Shown here in pieces: positions 40,365-51,687 of a DNA stretch of 64,000 nt (position 1 is the first letter of the stretch; the number at the start of each line of letters is the position of its first letter). The stretch is from positions 124,001 through 188,000 of the forward strand of contig JADNRY010000107.1 in the NCBI GenBank assembly GCA_015501585.1, read 5' to 3'. The notes beneath the pieces are model-generated. The model was not told where the DNA came from, did no database searches, and was given only the letters and a program-made list of their open reading frames with translations. The DNA is from Rhodocollybia butyracea (lineage: Eukaryota; Basidiomycota; Agaricomycetes; Agaricales; Omphalotaceae). The position numbers were made by a program, and so were the translations under genes.

Positions 40365-41237
40365 CTAACTAGAGACAAACGGAGACCCTAAGACAGGAGC
40401 AGGGGAAGGAGAGCTGGACTCTGTCGCCGCCACAAGCGGCTCCGTATCTAGATGGCAACTTAGTACAAAGAAAGGTAAAGAAAAGAAAAACTTGCCATCC
40501 AGTACAAACCCTCCCCCGGGAATCACAATACGCTTCTGAAAATACACGTAGGCCAACATTGTCAGATTGGTAATGCGAGTATCCCTCGATGGACCTGGAG
40601 CTTGCGCCGGCTTGGTGAGCCAAGATACGTAGTCGGTAACAGAAGAGAACTGATCCTCTGTGATACCCAAAGCCGAAAACACAGGAATCCGAATAAGCTT
40701 TGTGCGAAAGACGAGGTAAGCCAGAGCCTGCCACCAGACTTTCCAGAGTCCCTGATTTGGGTTCGAATCTTCAAGACAAGTCTGGTGATGGAATTCTTCC
40801 ATTTGCGGGCACAAGCAACGATGGCAAAGTGTGTGTGGTGTGCACTCGATGAGGGATTTGAGTTCCAAGAATCCAGACTTTTCAGCAACCGGACAGTCTG
40901 TAAGTATGCTGTGGTTCTCGCCGCTACAGCCAAGCATTATCTGATGGTAGGCACATCCAAGCACTACGTTCGACATCTCTTTACTGACAAACTTCAGATC
41001 GGCTGATGCGATTTCACGGATGTTCAGGTAACCTGGTGTTGGGGCATCGGACGGGACATACAAAGCCTTCTCGATTTCCAGTGTTCTCCTCCGTTTGCGA
41101 ACTGCACGCTCGATATGAGCATGATCGGCAAGCCAGTGGATGCAAATGGCTCCTAGAGTGCCTTGAGACACGCACGATCCTCCGGGGCACTTGTAGTGCT
41201 CGCTATCCGGGTGAGGCTTTACGATAATCAATGACAA
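40365..41237 (-). CDS. Zinc-finger Cys-rich protein, paralog of the gene at 39198
   Basis: It starts MSLIIVKPHPDSEH at 41237. The finger YKCPGGSC..HWLADH is C-x4-C with two His. Then GCAYHQIM, LTDCPV, CHRCLCPQM, WWQALAYLVFR and LGITEDQFSS follow, aligning step by step with the convergent neighbour. Identity looks low (roughly a third by eye), so the duplication is old. Near 40494 the conserved GGGFV segment meets a GCAAGT, possibly a GC-AG intron donor; if so, the last 45 codons of the open frame are intronic. Confidence 0.6.
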   Translation of the reverse strand: MSLIIVKPHPDSEHYKCPGGSCVSQGTLGAICIHWLADHAHIERAVRKRRRTLEIEKALYVPSDAPTPGYLNIREIASADLKFVSKEMSNVVLGCAYHQIMLGCSGENHSILTDCPVAEKSGFLELKSLIECTPHTLCHRCLCPQMEEFHHQTCLEDSNPNQGLWKVWWQALAYLVFRTKLIRIPVFSALGITEDQFSSVTDYVSWLTKPAQAPGPSRDTRITNLTMLAYVYFQKRIVIPGGGFVLDGKFFFSLPFFVLSCHLDTEPLVAATESSSPSPAPVLGSPFVSS

Positions 41238-41579
41238 TCCTTTGAAAGTTGTTAGTTGATATAACGTTGAACCATAATATCTTACCTGGGATGCTAAATG
41301 TCACACAAGGTTTAGCGTGCTCGTTATGCATTACCAGGTGCACATGAAGTTCGGTGTTGGTGACAAATGCATGGGGGCACAAAGGACTAGTAGGGTCAGA
41401 GGCTGGAGGGTGTATCAGAGGTATAAAAACCTACCAAGGAAAAGGATTCATGGTGGAAGAAGGATAGAAATTATCTTATCTCTGATAAGTGTGTTGTCAC
41501 GTGCGGTTTACTAGTTCATTCTCTTACCACGAGCATCAACAGGTAAGCCCTCGTTTTATTCGCGTATGTGTTGCTAAAA
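41238..41579. other. Intergenic region
   Basis: No coding signal beyond a 65-codon frame of random look. The bases before 41580 include TTCTCTTACCAC and a CAACAG-GTAAGC donor-like site at 41539-41545, which may belong to a 5' exon of the next gene. Confidence 0.35.
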
Positions 41580-41905
41580 TGCGTCGATCTAGCTTCCTAA
41601 ACATGACCAGTAATGCCACAGTCGATGTGCTTCTCTCTCCCAATACCTCGCCACTCCCGAGCCCAATTTCACCAAAGATTCCAAAGTCGAAGAATCGTGG
41701 TATGACCGAGGTAGTCGTTCTTGCTATCAAGCGGCTTGGTGACCGGCAGATGGAAAGATGGCAGGACATCCACTCTCTAGAAGTAAAAGTGCGAGCTCTG
41801 GAAGCCAAAGTGATAGAGGTGGAAGAAGAGAACGAAAGCTTTTTAGCTATCATCAATCAGCTGGGTGACGAAGTTGCGAGACACGGCGGAGGAATCTGGG
41901 GATAA
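41580..41905 (+). CDS. Small coiled-coil protein, unknown function
   Basis: From ATGCGTCGATC the frame gives about 108 residues. A Ser/Pro-rich N-terminus (LLSPNTSPLPSPISPK) is followed by a heptad region (LEVKVRALEAKVIEVEEENESFLAIINQL). It has the same design as the protein at 26754, also next to a Cys-rich or protease gene, but sequence similarity is weak. An upstream in-frame ATG at 41489 exists; I prefer the inner start because the extra residues look non-coding. Confidence 0.55.
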
Positions 41906-41964
41906 AAAGCGTTAAAAGTGTACCAATTGTATCCGTTCCTTCACTTCCACCTTGTGTGCGACCC

Positions 41965-42140
41965 TTCTCCAGCCCAACGCAGTTGCCGCCGGAGGCTCAC
42001 TCCAGGTTAGAAGAGCGCAGAATGCGCCCGTGCGGAGCACGGAAAGGTTAAAGTCGGGGGTTGAGAATATCAAGAGTGCCGCAGGCTACTTTTAGAGGAA
42101 ACTTAGGATAGCTCAAAGCAGTTGCCGCCGGAGGCGAGCG
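41965..42140 (+). repeat. GC-rich structured repeat (CGCAGTTGCCGCCGGAGGC type)
   Basis: A roughly 125-bp unit: GCAGTTGCCGCCGGAGGCTC, GGTTAGAAGAGCGCAG, the hairpin CCGTGCGGAGCACGG, GGGGGTTGAGAATAT, and TGCCGCAGGCT at the end. A second start (GCAGTTGCCGCCGGAGGCG) follows at 42119. Related copies: 51203, 60556, 62248 and 62566. Confidence 0.75.
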
Positions 42141-42172
42141 TCAGCAATCCAATCTCAGAATGAGCTATCACT

Positions 42173-42216
42173 ACTATCGGAACTAAAAATTGGTTCCGAT
42201 ACTAATGACATCATAC
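42173..42216 (+). repeat. Hairpin motif copy, left bracket of the DOT1-BRCT block
   Basis: ACTATCGGAACTAAAAATTGGTTCCGATACTAATGACATCAT-type sequence, plus orientation. It lies about 260 bp before the DOT1 gene. Confidence 0.75.
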
Positions 42217-42387
42217 CTTTTATGGCTGGATACCGCTTCTGGATACCAAAACTTAGGGTTGAGCACAGCTAGATACCTCTTATGTAACCTCGTTGGAAAT
42301 TGACGCGACTTCTTTTTTGCGGATCCCCCTTCTAAATGCCAAACCCTAACCCAAGAATTCTTTTATCTTTTATCCTCCATGGTTAGT

Positions 42388-44040
42388 GATGGCTCGAAAT
42401 ATCGTTCGCGTCGATCTCACTTTTACCCAGGTTTCTCAAGCAGAGCGAGGCGTAGAAAGAAGGTATCCCTCACGTAATTGATACACCGACCAAATCTCAT
42501 ACGATCCAACAGAAAACGAGCGGCCGAGTCAGAAGGACGTGTATATCAACCAAGACCAAGCAAAAAACAGAAATTTGGTCAGATCATCGATTTCTCCACC
42601 AGCGAACAAACAACAATCGTGCCTGTTCCGTACACCATAGACAAATATCATATCCTCACTCCCCTCACATTCAGTCTATTCGTATCAGACCTTAAAAGAA
42701 AAGGATACGACGTTGATGAACTCCAAGAGTCGGTATTGGTCAGTTCGTTGGCAGCGGTCGACAGAAGGATCGAGTACTACAAGGCCTGTGAGTCGTAAAT
42801 ATGCGTTGAAGAACGTATTGCGTTCTGACCGAATATTATTAGACTTTCCCTCTGAAAAGGAATACCCAATAGTAACGCTTACCTATCCTGGCCGGGCAGG
42901 GCTTGAAAAGTGCGTTGAAAGCCCTTTTGTCGATAAAAAAACTCAATTCATCTCTGGCAGATTTAAACTGTGTTCGCCTTGTGATAAGCTTGATTTTGAC
43001 CCAATCGTCGACCTCGTGCAGACCATTTTTTCGATCACGGAAGGTATGTACTGCCTGTGGTGATTTATACATCTCTTGAACACCCCTTCTTACAGCCTTT
43101 GATTATCCCAAGCTGACGGTAGGCCAATCTCTCCAACTCGAACCACACGCTTCTCATCCGATGCTCCAGCAATTGGCCGAGGCTCTAGAAGAAGGATTTA
43201 CCCTGCGTGATCTTGAGATGGTGAAAGAACGACTTGCCACCCTCAATTTGGCGTTTGAGAGTTTACCACCACTGTCCAGTCTTCAAGGCAAGTTTTTTGA
43301 AGAGGTCATTGAACAGACATATGCCAGATGCGTGAAGCCGCAACTGGCATTGCTGAAGCTCACTCCTGACAAAACGTGGTCGAGTAAGGTGTATGGGGAA
43401 CTGATGCCCCATCTACTTGACGAGATGTTCGAAAGGGCGAAAATCGGGAAGGACTCACTCTTCGTTGACCTAGGTTCAGGAGTTGGAAATGTCGTTGCCC
43501 AAGCTTCCTTGAGCACTGGGTGCGCGTCGTTTGGCATAGAAGTCTGCAAGGGGCCCTCGGAGATTGCCAGTACCTTTACCGAGCAAGTAGCAGCCCGGGG
43601 CTCGATCTGGGGAATGAAGGCCGGTACAATCAAGGTAGAGTGCGGGGATATGCTAAACAACAAGCTCGTCCCGCTCGTCATTGCTTCAGCGGACATGGTG
43701 CTCGTGAATAACAAGGTATTCTCTGCGGAACGTGAGTGGATCTACTTTTAGTGAATAGCTGTTCAAATCCTTGCGCAGTGAATGAACTTGTGAAAAATGT
43801 CATCAAGCACATGAAAGTGGGCGCCATCCTTGTCTCGCTTTGTTCGTTCAAGAGCTGCAGAGAAGGATCCAAGTCTCGTCAAGACGTCAGTCCTAGTATC
43901 TTTTCTGACATTGAGGAGAACTGATCTGCTTGTAGGCTCTATCGCTCTCGCTCAAGGAAACCGTTTATCCATATAAATCCGGAGACGTGTCCTGGGGGTC
44001 AGGCAAAGGGCATTATTATTGGAGTGAAAAGATCTATTAG
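42388..44040 (+). CDS. DOT1: DOT1-type histone H3K79 methyltransferase
   Basis: Class I SAM methyltransferase acting on Lys79 of histone H3. The N-terminus (start unsure, ATG at 42388 or 42478) has a basic PRPSKKQKFGQ stretch. Exons then join through introns at about 42787-42840, 43044-43095, 43734-43779 and 43886-43936. Core: FEEVIEQTYARCV (43300), VYGELMP (D1 loop, 43391), the SAM motif FVDLGSGVGNVV (43462-43497), GIEV acidic end of strand 2, CGDM, and MVLVNNKVF (43697). The C-terminal exon gives GDVSWGSGKGHYYWSEKIY, the usual DOT1 ending. All core motifs are intact. The yeast-type sensor of telomeric silencing makes its place next to a POT1-like gene notable. Confidence 0.85.
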
Positions 44041-44141
44041 CCGTAGAATAATAACTTGATCAGATAAGCTTTATGACCTCATAAAACATGTGGCTGTTCT
44101 GATTTGAAATTTGTTCTTCTCTTCTTCTCTTCTCTCCTCTC

Positions 44142-47100
44142 ATGGATGAAAGTCTGGTACGTTGCAATGGCTTATTCCCCAATGAAATCTCAGTAAGGCT
44201 GTCAGTCCGCCGATCTGTATTCCGAAGCTGCGCCCAGCCACTGGAAATTTCTTAAAGTTCCCAACCGTGATCCAATCTTTGGTAGAGTGTACACTACGAA
44301 ATCACACTCTGCTGTCCCCAAAGATCATGGTACAATCTATTGTACTATCTTGGATATGACCTCTGACCACATGAAAAAATTATACGGACACTGCGTGAAC
44401 ATGAACATCCCTAAAACTGAAGCGGAACGCCGCAAAGTTGGTATGTTGTTCACCTTTAAGAGTGTTTGGCTATTTAAAACTTTCCAGGTTTCCTGGATCT
44501 ATACCCAGAACAGAATGACTATCTTATTTGGCGGAATCTTTACGGGTCACATCTAGAAGAAGATGACATTGTATACACATATGCATTTGCACAGTGAGTG
44601 TCCTATTATGCTGTTCACCGTTGAACGCTAACCCTTCTTAGCAATCATCACGACCCAAATACCATGAATCGACTCCAAGAAATCCAGGACAGAATTTATG
44701 GTCCCCTAGAACTGCAGGGTGATGAAAAGCCTGGTATTCAATTTGAACGATCACCGTACACCGTGAACCATCTCGGCAACGCCCCCCGTGCTTATCCTTT
44801 CGGGAACACAACTCAGGTCCAAAAGATGACAGAATACGTGGCTACAAATCACAAGTTTCGAGGGCGGGCATTGGAGGAGCACCATCTTCTCTGGAAAGAT
44901 GTAATGCAGGTACGCCCCTTTGAATATCGCAACCTGTTTTCTTGCTCAATGTCGTTCAGATTTCCACCGAAGTTGGGGCAAAATTCTATGAAAAGGTCGA
45001 ACCCAAGCTCTGTGAGCTTGTTCACAAGCAGGCTGAACGAGTCAACTGTAATCTGATGGGGAATTCAAAAAAATCCTTTTGGACTTCAGGACAAGTGAAC
45101 GTTGCATCCTGTGATCAAGAGAAGAATGAACCAGAGGGAGACGGCGAAGCTGGTGGGGAGGAACAAGGTGGCATCAAAGGAATTGGACAGTTTGGTACTA
45201 ATCATGGGGATTATGGTGACTCCCCAAACATGAAATCTCACATGTTGAATATGACTCGCCCAGATCAAAAGGTCCTACCACAATTTTTCATGTTGATGGA
45301 AGCTGGGATCGGTTGGAGGTTGGACTACTTTGCATCCTTTCTGTTCAGTGGACTCGGTAGCCATGGAGGTACTGGGGGTGAAGGCAATGTACGGGTCACC
45401 GTCATCAACTATGCACCCGAGATGCAGTTGGATGGAGTGACGGCAATGGCCTTGGCTGCACTTTCTCGGAATGTCCAGGGAAACGTCCTTACCGTCTCGT
45501 CAGAGCTCCGGGACACTTCGAATCATATCTACAACACAAAGGCAGCTTGCGAAACCGCCAATCTGGTAACTGATGGATTCGGGATGGCGGATGCTCAATC
45601 ATATCTTGATGTGACGGCACGAGCGATATTGGAGCATTGCCTGGGCATTATCTCCCAAGCCCCTATGGATACTCTCCCTCGAATCAACCGGGACGTCTTC
45701 CTCTCTGCGTTTTCCCTTGTAGATGAGAACAACATTCGCATTCAGGCGAAGCCTTGGGCCCTTGGTCCAGGATGGACTGGAGAGAATGTTCAAATTGGAA
45801 AGACTTACTCGGAGGATATTCGTGGTCTCCCGGAGGAAACTGTCAAAGAACTCTGGAACTCTGATACGGTTTCAGATATTCCTTATGGAAACCAGGCAAT
45901 GGTAGATGCCCGGCTTGAGTGGATAGCACTTCATCAGTCTCGAGTCCCAACTCACCCTGTCTGTCATGCCTCTGGAGAAGTTGAAGAAAAATTAGCCATC
46001 CCTCCCAGGCTACGCAAGCATGCGAGAAAGAAAGGTGAGTTTTTATCAAGCCCTAAACCTAAATCTTAATAGTCTATCATGTAGCCCGAACAAAGGCTCA
46101 AAGCAATGCGGCCCAGGCGGCCGTGAATCCTCTCACAAGGGCCCGCACCCGAACATCAACTGCATCCAAAACACAGCCGGCTATGCCGGTGACTGTGACA
46201 ACAAAGAGAAAAGCTATGGGTACGTTAGGCTTTTGCCCTGATCAAGAATTTATTTTTTCAAAACATCTCTTAGGTCCAACGCCTGCCTTGGTCTCGAGCC
46301 TTGTTCAGTCGACAGGAGCAAAGGTTAAGAAAAGTGTAAAGGGTAGGGTTCATTGTTAAACATCTCCCCACTCTCGCTGAATATTTCTTTAGATTTGAAT
46401 ATTCCTTTCATAAAGACACTCATGGACCCCCAAAAGTCATTTACTGTCAACACACGAGATCATGTTCCATCCTCAGTATCCATTCCTAGAAACCCTGATA
46501 TTGCCCAAATCGGAACTGCTTGGGTTGCACTCAACAGGGAGTGTAGGGACCATAGCATTGCAGGGTATATACTTCATCAGGACACTCTCCTAACCCATCT
46601 TGTCTTCTGGGAGAAGCTGGAGACACTCAAGAACAATGCGATAACCCTACTGGAAAGCCTTTCATCGAAACCTCCCCCTGACTGTAATCGCCACTGGTTC
46701 TTGACTCTTGCTGTGGATTTTAAAGAAGCCCTCGAGTTGAATGTATCATCGAAAACATTCAAATCTGATGCCTACTTGCCTGCAGCATATCGCAACGGTC
46801 AAGTCGTTGACTATAAATATCGCAAGCCCCGTAACTTTGGAGAAGACAAGGCCATAATGGCTGTGTCTCTTGCACACGGCTGTTTAATGAGCTGGTTGGG
46901 TATCAACGACTCCTCGGTCAGTATTGCCCAAGCTCAACTCATCCGTCTGCTGTTCAATAAAGTAGGTGTTGAGATATTGCTTCAGGATAGTGTTTGGCAA
47001 GGAGTTCGCACTCTTGTTCCAGATATAGGATGGTCCAAGTGTGCAAAGCCGGCTGCGATGAGCCTTGATGAGTGGTTGAATTGTCAACTTGAACGGGAGG

Positions 47101-48323
47101 GTTTATGTGATCCAACTTCCCCTATCCGAACCCTCCTTGCTGACTTTCAACGCCAAATCAAAGGGTATCGATCGGATACAGAAATCGAACGTTTTGATTA
47201 TCTTGTGGAGATTGTCAACTCTTCCCCATCCTCACACCCTCGCCTGATTAGTGGACCGACACAACCAGCCCCGACAGCAGCCGTTGACGAAACATCTTCC
47301 GATGAAGAGTACGAGCGGCAACCCCAGGGCAGTAAACGCAAACGGGCTTCTCGGGATGTATCCAAACCACGGAAGCGTACAAAAAAGCCAATGACATTTG
47401 CAGAAAAAAGAAGGCAGATGCTTTTGAAGGATCCACGTTCTGATGAGCAGCGTCGCGACACATGGGCCCACGGCATTTCTCTATGCAAACTCCTCATTCC
47501 TGCTGACGGTGGTCCTTGCACCCTTCCCCCTCCTCCTCCTCCAGCAGATGCACAAGCTCTACGAGACTATCAGTTTCAAACAAAGGTCATGGACAACTTG
47601 GATTTCCTACAGGCACACCGGGAGTTTGGTCACTCTAGAAGAAAGATACGCAGCTTGGATGAGAATCCGTCTGCATTGCGCACCAAGGAGGGATTTTTCA
47701 GTATGTGCGTGAATCGTGCTCTGCATCACAACACCGATTTCCTTCGCGACACTGACATCATGTCGTTTACGAGCTATGAAAACTGGGAAGAAGTGATCCA
47801 CATCGCGATGGCTATCAAGGGGAAACCATGGGATGATGTCTACTTTCGTAATCCCAATGCCTATTCTCAGAATTGGTCAGAGCGGAGCTTGGATTTTGCT
47901 CAGGTTTATTGGGATTCCATCCAGAGCAACCCCGAGTATACGAGTTGGCTTGTTGGTACGGAGAAGATGTCACTCTCCAAGATTTTCCGCATGCTGTTGA
48001 GAGATCGTAAACATTTTCCAGGTATGGGTGAGCTTGCCACCCTGCAGATACTACTTGACTATTGCAAAGAGGGCATAGTCACAGGGACAGTCGAGGAGTA
48101 TGCTGAGGTCTTTAGGTTTGTGAACAAAGGAGCGGTAGGAGGCTTGATTCATCTGGGATTCCTTGAGCCTCACGAGGGTCAACGCTTCTACCCTGTTGGC
48201 GAGTTGGTTCAGTCACTCAAACAGGCCAAGGTGTTTCTACAGAGCAAAGGATTGGATTTGGACTTTCCGGATATCGAACATTCACTTTGTAAAGCAGCAC
48301 GACATGACAAGTTGCGGACATAG
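44142..48323 (+). CDS. TET/JBP-like dioxygenase fused to HhH glycosylase-like domain
   Basis: Eight exons join in phase (44142-44156, 44206-44440, 44488-44593, 44642-44909, 44960-46034, 46085-46219, 46274-46342, 46393-48323) into about 1,270 residues. Dioxygenase half: NHGDYGD supplies His-x-Asp (45203-45211), LFSGLGSHGGTGG the second His (45362), NVRVTVIN the Arg (about 45390); this order and the SGL..HGG signature are those of fungal TET/JBP 2OG-Fe(II) enzymes that oxidise 5-methylcytosine or thymine. Linker exons are basic. C-terminal half: a helical domain, the NLS-like KRKRASRDVSKPRKRTKK (47333), then a second helical domain ending in HFPGMGELATLQILLDY (48013-48063), a helix-hairpin-helix with trailing Asp, and NKGAVGGLIHLG. 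This resembles the glutamyl/putrescinyl-thymine pyrophosphorylase-like glycosylase fold. Every splice preserves frame. Domain calls are from memory of motifs. Confidence 0.62.
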
Positions 48324-48385
48324 ACTGTATATATAGTAAACAAGCGCCAAGTCGGCGCCTAAACACGTCTTATTCTTATACTACC

Positions 48386-51147
48386 ATGAAAAGAGATCAT
48401 ACGCAAGAGTATCCCGAACAACCTCGAAAAAAGCAGAGAACGCAAGACTTGACTGCGAATGCTGACCTGTTTGATTTCCCAGAACACCAGGAAAACCTTG
48501 CTTCTGTGTTCCAGGCAACAGTACATGGATATATCGTCGGGATGGTATTGATGGTGTTTTGGCGAGAGGACAACATCAGTCTAGTCATGAGCGTGGAAGA
48601 CTGGGAAGCAGAAGGCGGGAAAGTGGAGGTTGTGTTTGCCAAATCTTGCTCGACAAAGCTACGGGACAGAAAAATCGAGTTCCTCCCAAAGGACAGACTT
48701 TTCCTATCACTCCAGGGTTGTGCAGGAGGCTCTAATGGGAAGATGATCTATGACGGAAAGGTGTTGTTGAAGATTGTACCGAATGACGGAGCTCTGGAAG
48801 TCGTAGTTGATGACTGGGGAGGTATGTGTTTGATATGTGAGTAGACATTCTGTTGATGCTCTTATAGTGGAAGGGTTTCGGCCCTGGACGAGCTTCGAGG
48901 CCGAGTGGGTGGAACCCCCCATGATTCCTGAAAGCAAGAGCCTCATGACACCTGACATTCCCAAGTCCGTGAAAGGCCCACCCAGTTTCCAGGCTGGTTG
49001 TTGTTGTGACACGGTATCGTAATCCTATTAATTTATCAATGAAATTTTACCTGATCTATCTGGAGCTTTCTCTGTCGTCACTCGCCCAAATCAAACCAAA
49101 AGGTTGTTACACCATTGCAGCCGTCGTGTGCACTGGGTCTATGATGACCATGAGTAGAAACGGAGGTGGGGGGGATATCGTGTAAACGGGAGACAAGAAC
49201 TAACTTGGCAGTAGATCACACAATAAGCTTGCACCTCGTCGACCCGAGTAACCGAAAACCCTCAGATATGACAAAGGGATTTACGACAGCTAATTGCTTT
49301 GCACGAACCAAACGGGAGCGGCTACCTCATTCAGGTGCCAACGGCGTTGAGGCTGGTGATATCATCGTGCTTTATGATATGAAGGTACTAAGACATCAAG
49401 TGGATCAAACTAGAACTAACGGGCTGCAGGCTGTTGATTTCAATGGGAGTACCAATCTTGTTGGCTACAAGGATCGATTCAAATGGTCTCTCTTTGATGT
49501 CGATTTCATTCATGGACCAAATGCGCCCAGGAAACATGACCAGAAACTACTCGACTACTGTTCCAAACTTGGCGAGTGGTGGAAAGATATCCAGGGCGTG
49601 ATTGTGAAGCCGACTCGTCGGCCCACCCTGTTAATCAAAGACGCAACGCCTCACACTGAATCCAGTGGGTACTTTGACTGTATTGCAGAGGTGAGCCCAA
49701 CTTGGTTCTTAGAGTTGCCACTGATCTTTCCATTCAAGGTTGTTCACAAGTACAAACCCACTCAACCGTGCTACAGCTTGTATGTTACTGATTATACGTC
49801 CTCTGATGGTCTCGCCTTTTACGAATCCGAGTGGTGCCCTCCCGGCTTGTCCTCATCAATACTCAAGATTGAGCTCTGGGATAAATCTTCTTCTCTCGGG
49901 CCAAGCATGGAGATTGGGGGGATTTATGCTTTCAAGAACATCAGAATGCGTGTAGCAAACAATGGCAATTACGAGGGCAAGATGCATGAGATGAGAATCA
50001 CGAAGCTTGATCCAACCAGGGACACTGCTCTACATGAGCTCGTCAAGTGAGTTTTTGATTCAACAGTGGCCCGCTTGTGTCAAACCCCCATTTTCAGCAG
50101 AAGAACACGATGGGCTACCAAGTACAAGTTGGAGTTTAGGCGAATCGAGCAAGTTGGATTGGGGGAGGTTTTTAACTGTGTGGCAGAGGTTAGAACTCGT
50201 CGTTCTTCCCGGTCAAGCCACTTATATATGTAGATCCTCAACGTTGTTATGAAAAAATCTGGGACTGTCAAACTCTACGCAACGGACTATACGTCAAATG
50301 AACTCCTCCCTGATGCTGGTCTTGGGAAATGCATCTTTGAAATGCGCTTGCAGGCTGACGAGTATAAAAAGTTGACTCCCGGGCAAACTTGCTTGATTCA
50401 GAATGTTGTGATGAGTGGAGATGGACTTGGTGGGACGGGAAAATCTATCAGCCTGCTTGACCGTGAGCTATCGAGCAATAGGCTGTTGATTGAAGGCTTG
50501 GAAAGGTGGGTGCTTGTATATGTGATATATTGTACTAATATAATCTCCAGGCGAAAGATGGAGATTCGTGCTAGCTGTACTTCCATCAAAGAACTCGTCT
50601 CGCGGAGTGAGCCTACAGTACCTTTTTCAATTGTCGCACGGGCTACGATCATCAAGCCTTGTAAGCTCCGAGACTTTTGTCGGGGCTTTTGTGAAAACTG
50701 CAAGCGATTGTAAGTTGATATGAGATCGACCGTGCTTTATTCACTTTTGGTAGTGTGTCGCACAAAGCTTGCGTAGCTTGTAACAACATCAAGCTAAGCT
50801 ACAAGTACCAGTTCAAGGTTTGGATTGTGGAGGCAGGCAGCAAACACCCAGGGATGGCTATTGAGGTTTGTGATGATGTGAGTTGGCCTTGCCCTTGCTC
50901 GAGATGAACTAATAGCCATCAGGCACTATTCTTGAAAGATATGCCTCGCGTTGATTTATCTCAAGACAAAGTAGCACTTGGCAAGTGCCAGTCATGGTTT
51001 CAGTCGTTTGCCGGGAATCTTTTGGAATATCAGTTGAATGACGGGAAGGGTGTGCTCAACACGCCGCTTATTGGGTTTGAGGGATACCGATATATTAGAG
51101 AGGAAGATGGCAAAAAAATCAATCGTGTAGTTTCTATAAAGTACTAG
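48386..51147 (+). CDS. POT1-like telomeric ssDNA-binding protein, multiple OB folds
   Basis: Telomere-end protection protein binding the G-strand overhang. The first exon (48386-48822) has a basic start and an OB-like region (FQATVHGYIVGMVLM..). After introns, CYTIAAVVCTG (49113-49145) then HTISLHLVDPSN, GDIIVLYDMK and a VDFNGSTNLVGYKD stretch give the classical Pot1 OB1. OB2 holds YFDCIAEV..LYVTDYTSSDG (49672-49805). A third OB repeats LYATDYTSNELL (50270). The C-terminus has a Cys cluster CRGFCENC..CVACNN (50680-50790), like the zinc-bearing RPA/Pot1 C-terminal OB. Stop TAG at 51147. If the 48386 exons belong to the same gene, it has an extra N-terminal OB not usual in Pot1; they could instead be a separate small gene, since an in-frame stop lies at 49021 unless the GTATCG intron is used. 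Confidence 0.7.
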
Positions 51148-51687
51148 ATGCTAATGACATCGTAGCTTCCATCAAGGGTCACAGGGACCAGATATTATGG
51201 TCAACGCAGTTGCCGCCGGAGGCTCACTGTAGGTTAGATGAGCGCAGGCTGCGCCCGTGCAAAGCACGGAATGGTTAGAGTGTGGGGTTCAGAATATAAA
51301 CAGCGCCGCAGGCTCCAAAGGAAAATATTTGATGATTTTTATACTGGGGATGAGTGGTCTTGCCGTTTGACTATCAGATTTATAGTTGCCTCACATCACG
51401 CGATCTTATGATGACATTGAGATTTGACTCAACTTTCGTCACCTGATCTTATGAACATCTCCTCTCTTCCTACCACAATGGTGGCCGCACACTACGCTCA
51501 TGGCCATCCAACTCTGACGCCACCACCCACTACGCTCGATGCCATACAACTCTGTCGCCACCACCCAGCTTTATCTCCGCCCAAGAACCTCATTCACGAT
51601 TGCACCCGGAGATGTGATATCTCAGGAAGCTACTTTTGAGTCATCCAGATGTGATATCGAGAAAATTCTTTTTCTTCCAATACCTCG
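51148..51687. repeat. Intergenic region with GC-rich structured repeat
   Basis: TAGATGCTAATGACATCG right after the POT1-like stop is a 3' half of the hairpin motif. 51203-51318 is a good copy of the GC-rich unit (CCGTGCAAAGCACGG is a perfect 6-bp hairpin). A 71-codon frame at 51424-51639 looks spurious. Confidence 0.6.

Noticed and set aside
51424..51639. 71-codon frame after the structured repeat
   Set aside because: Pro/His/Thr-rich, contains direct repeats of the DNA (ACTACGCTC..GGCCATCC), and has no homolog or splice context I can see.
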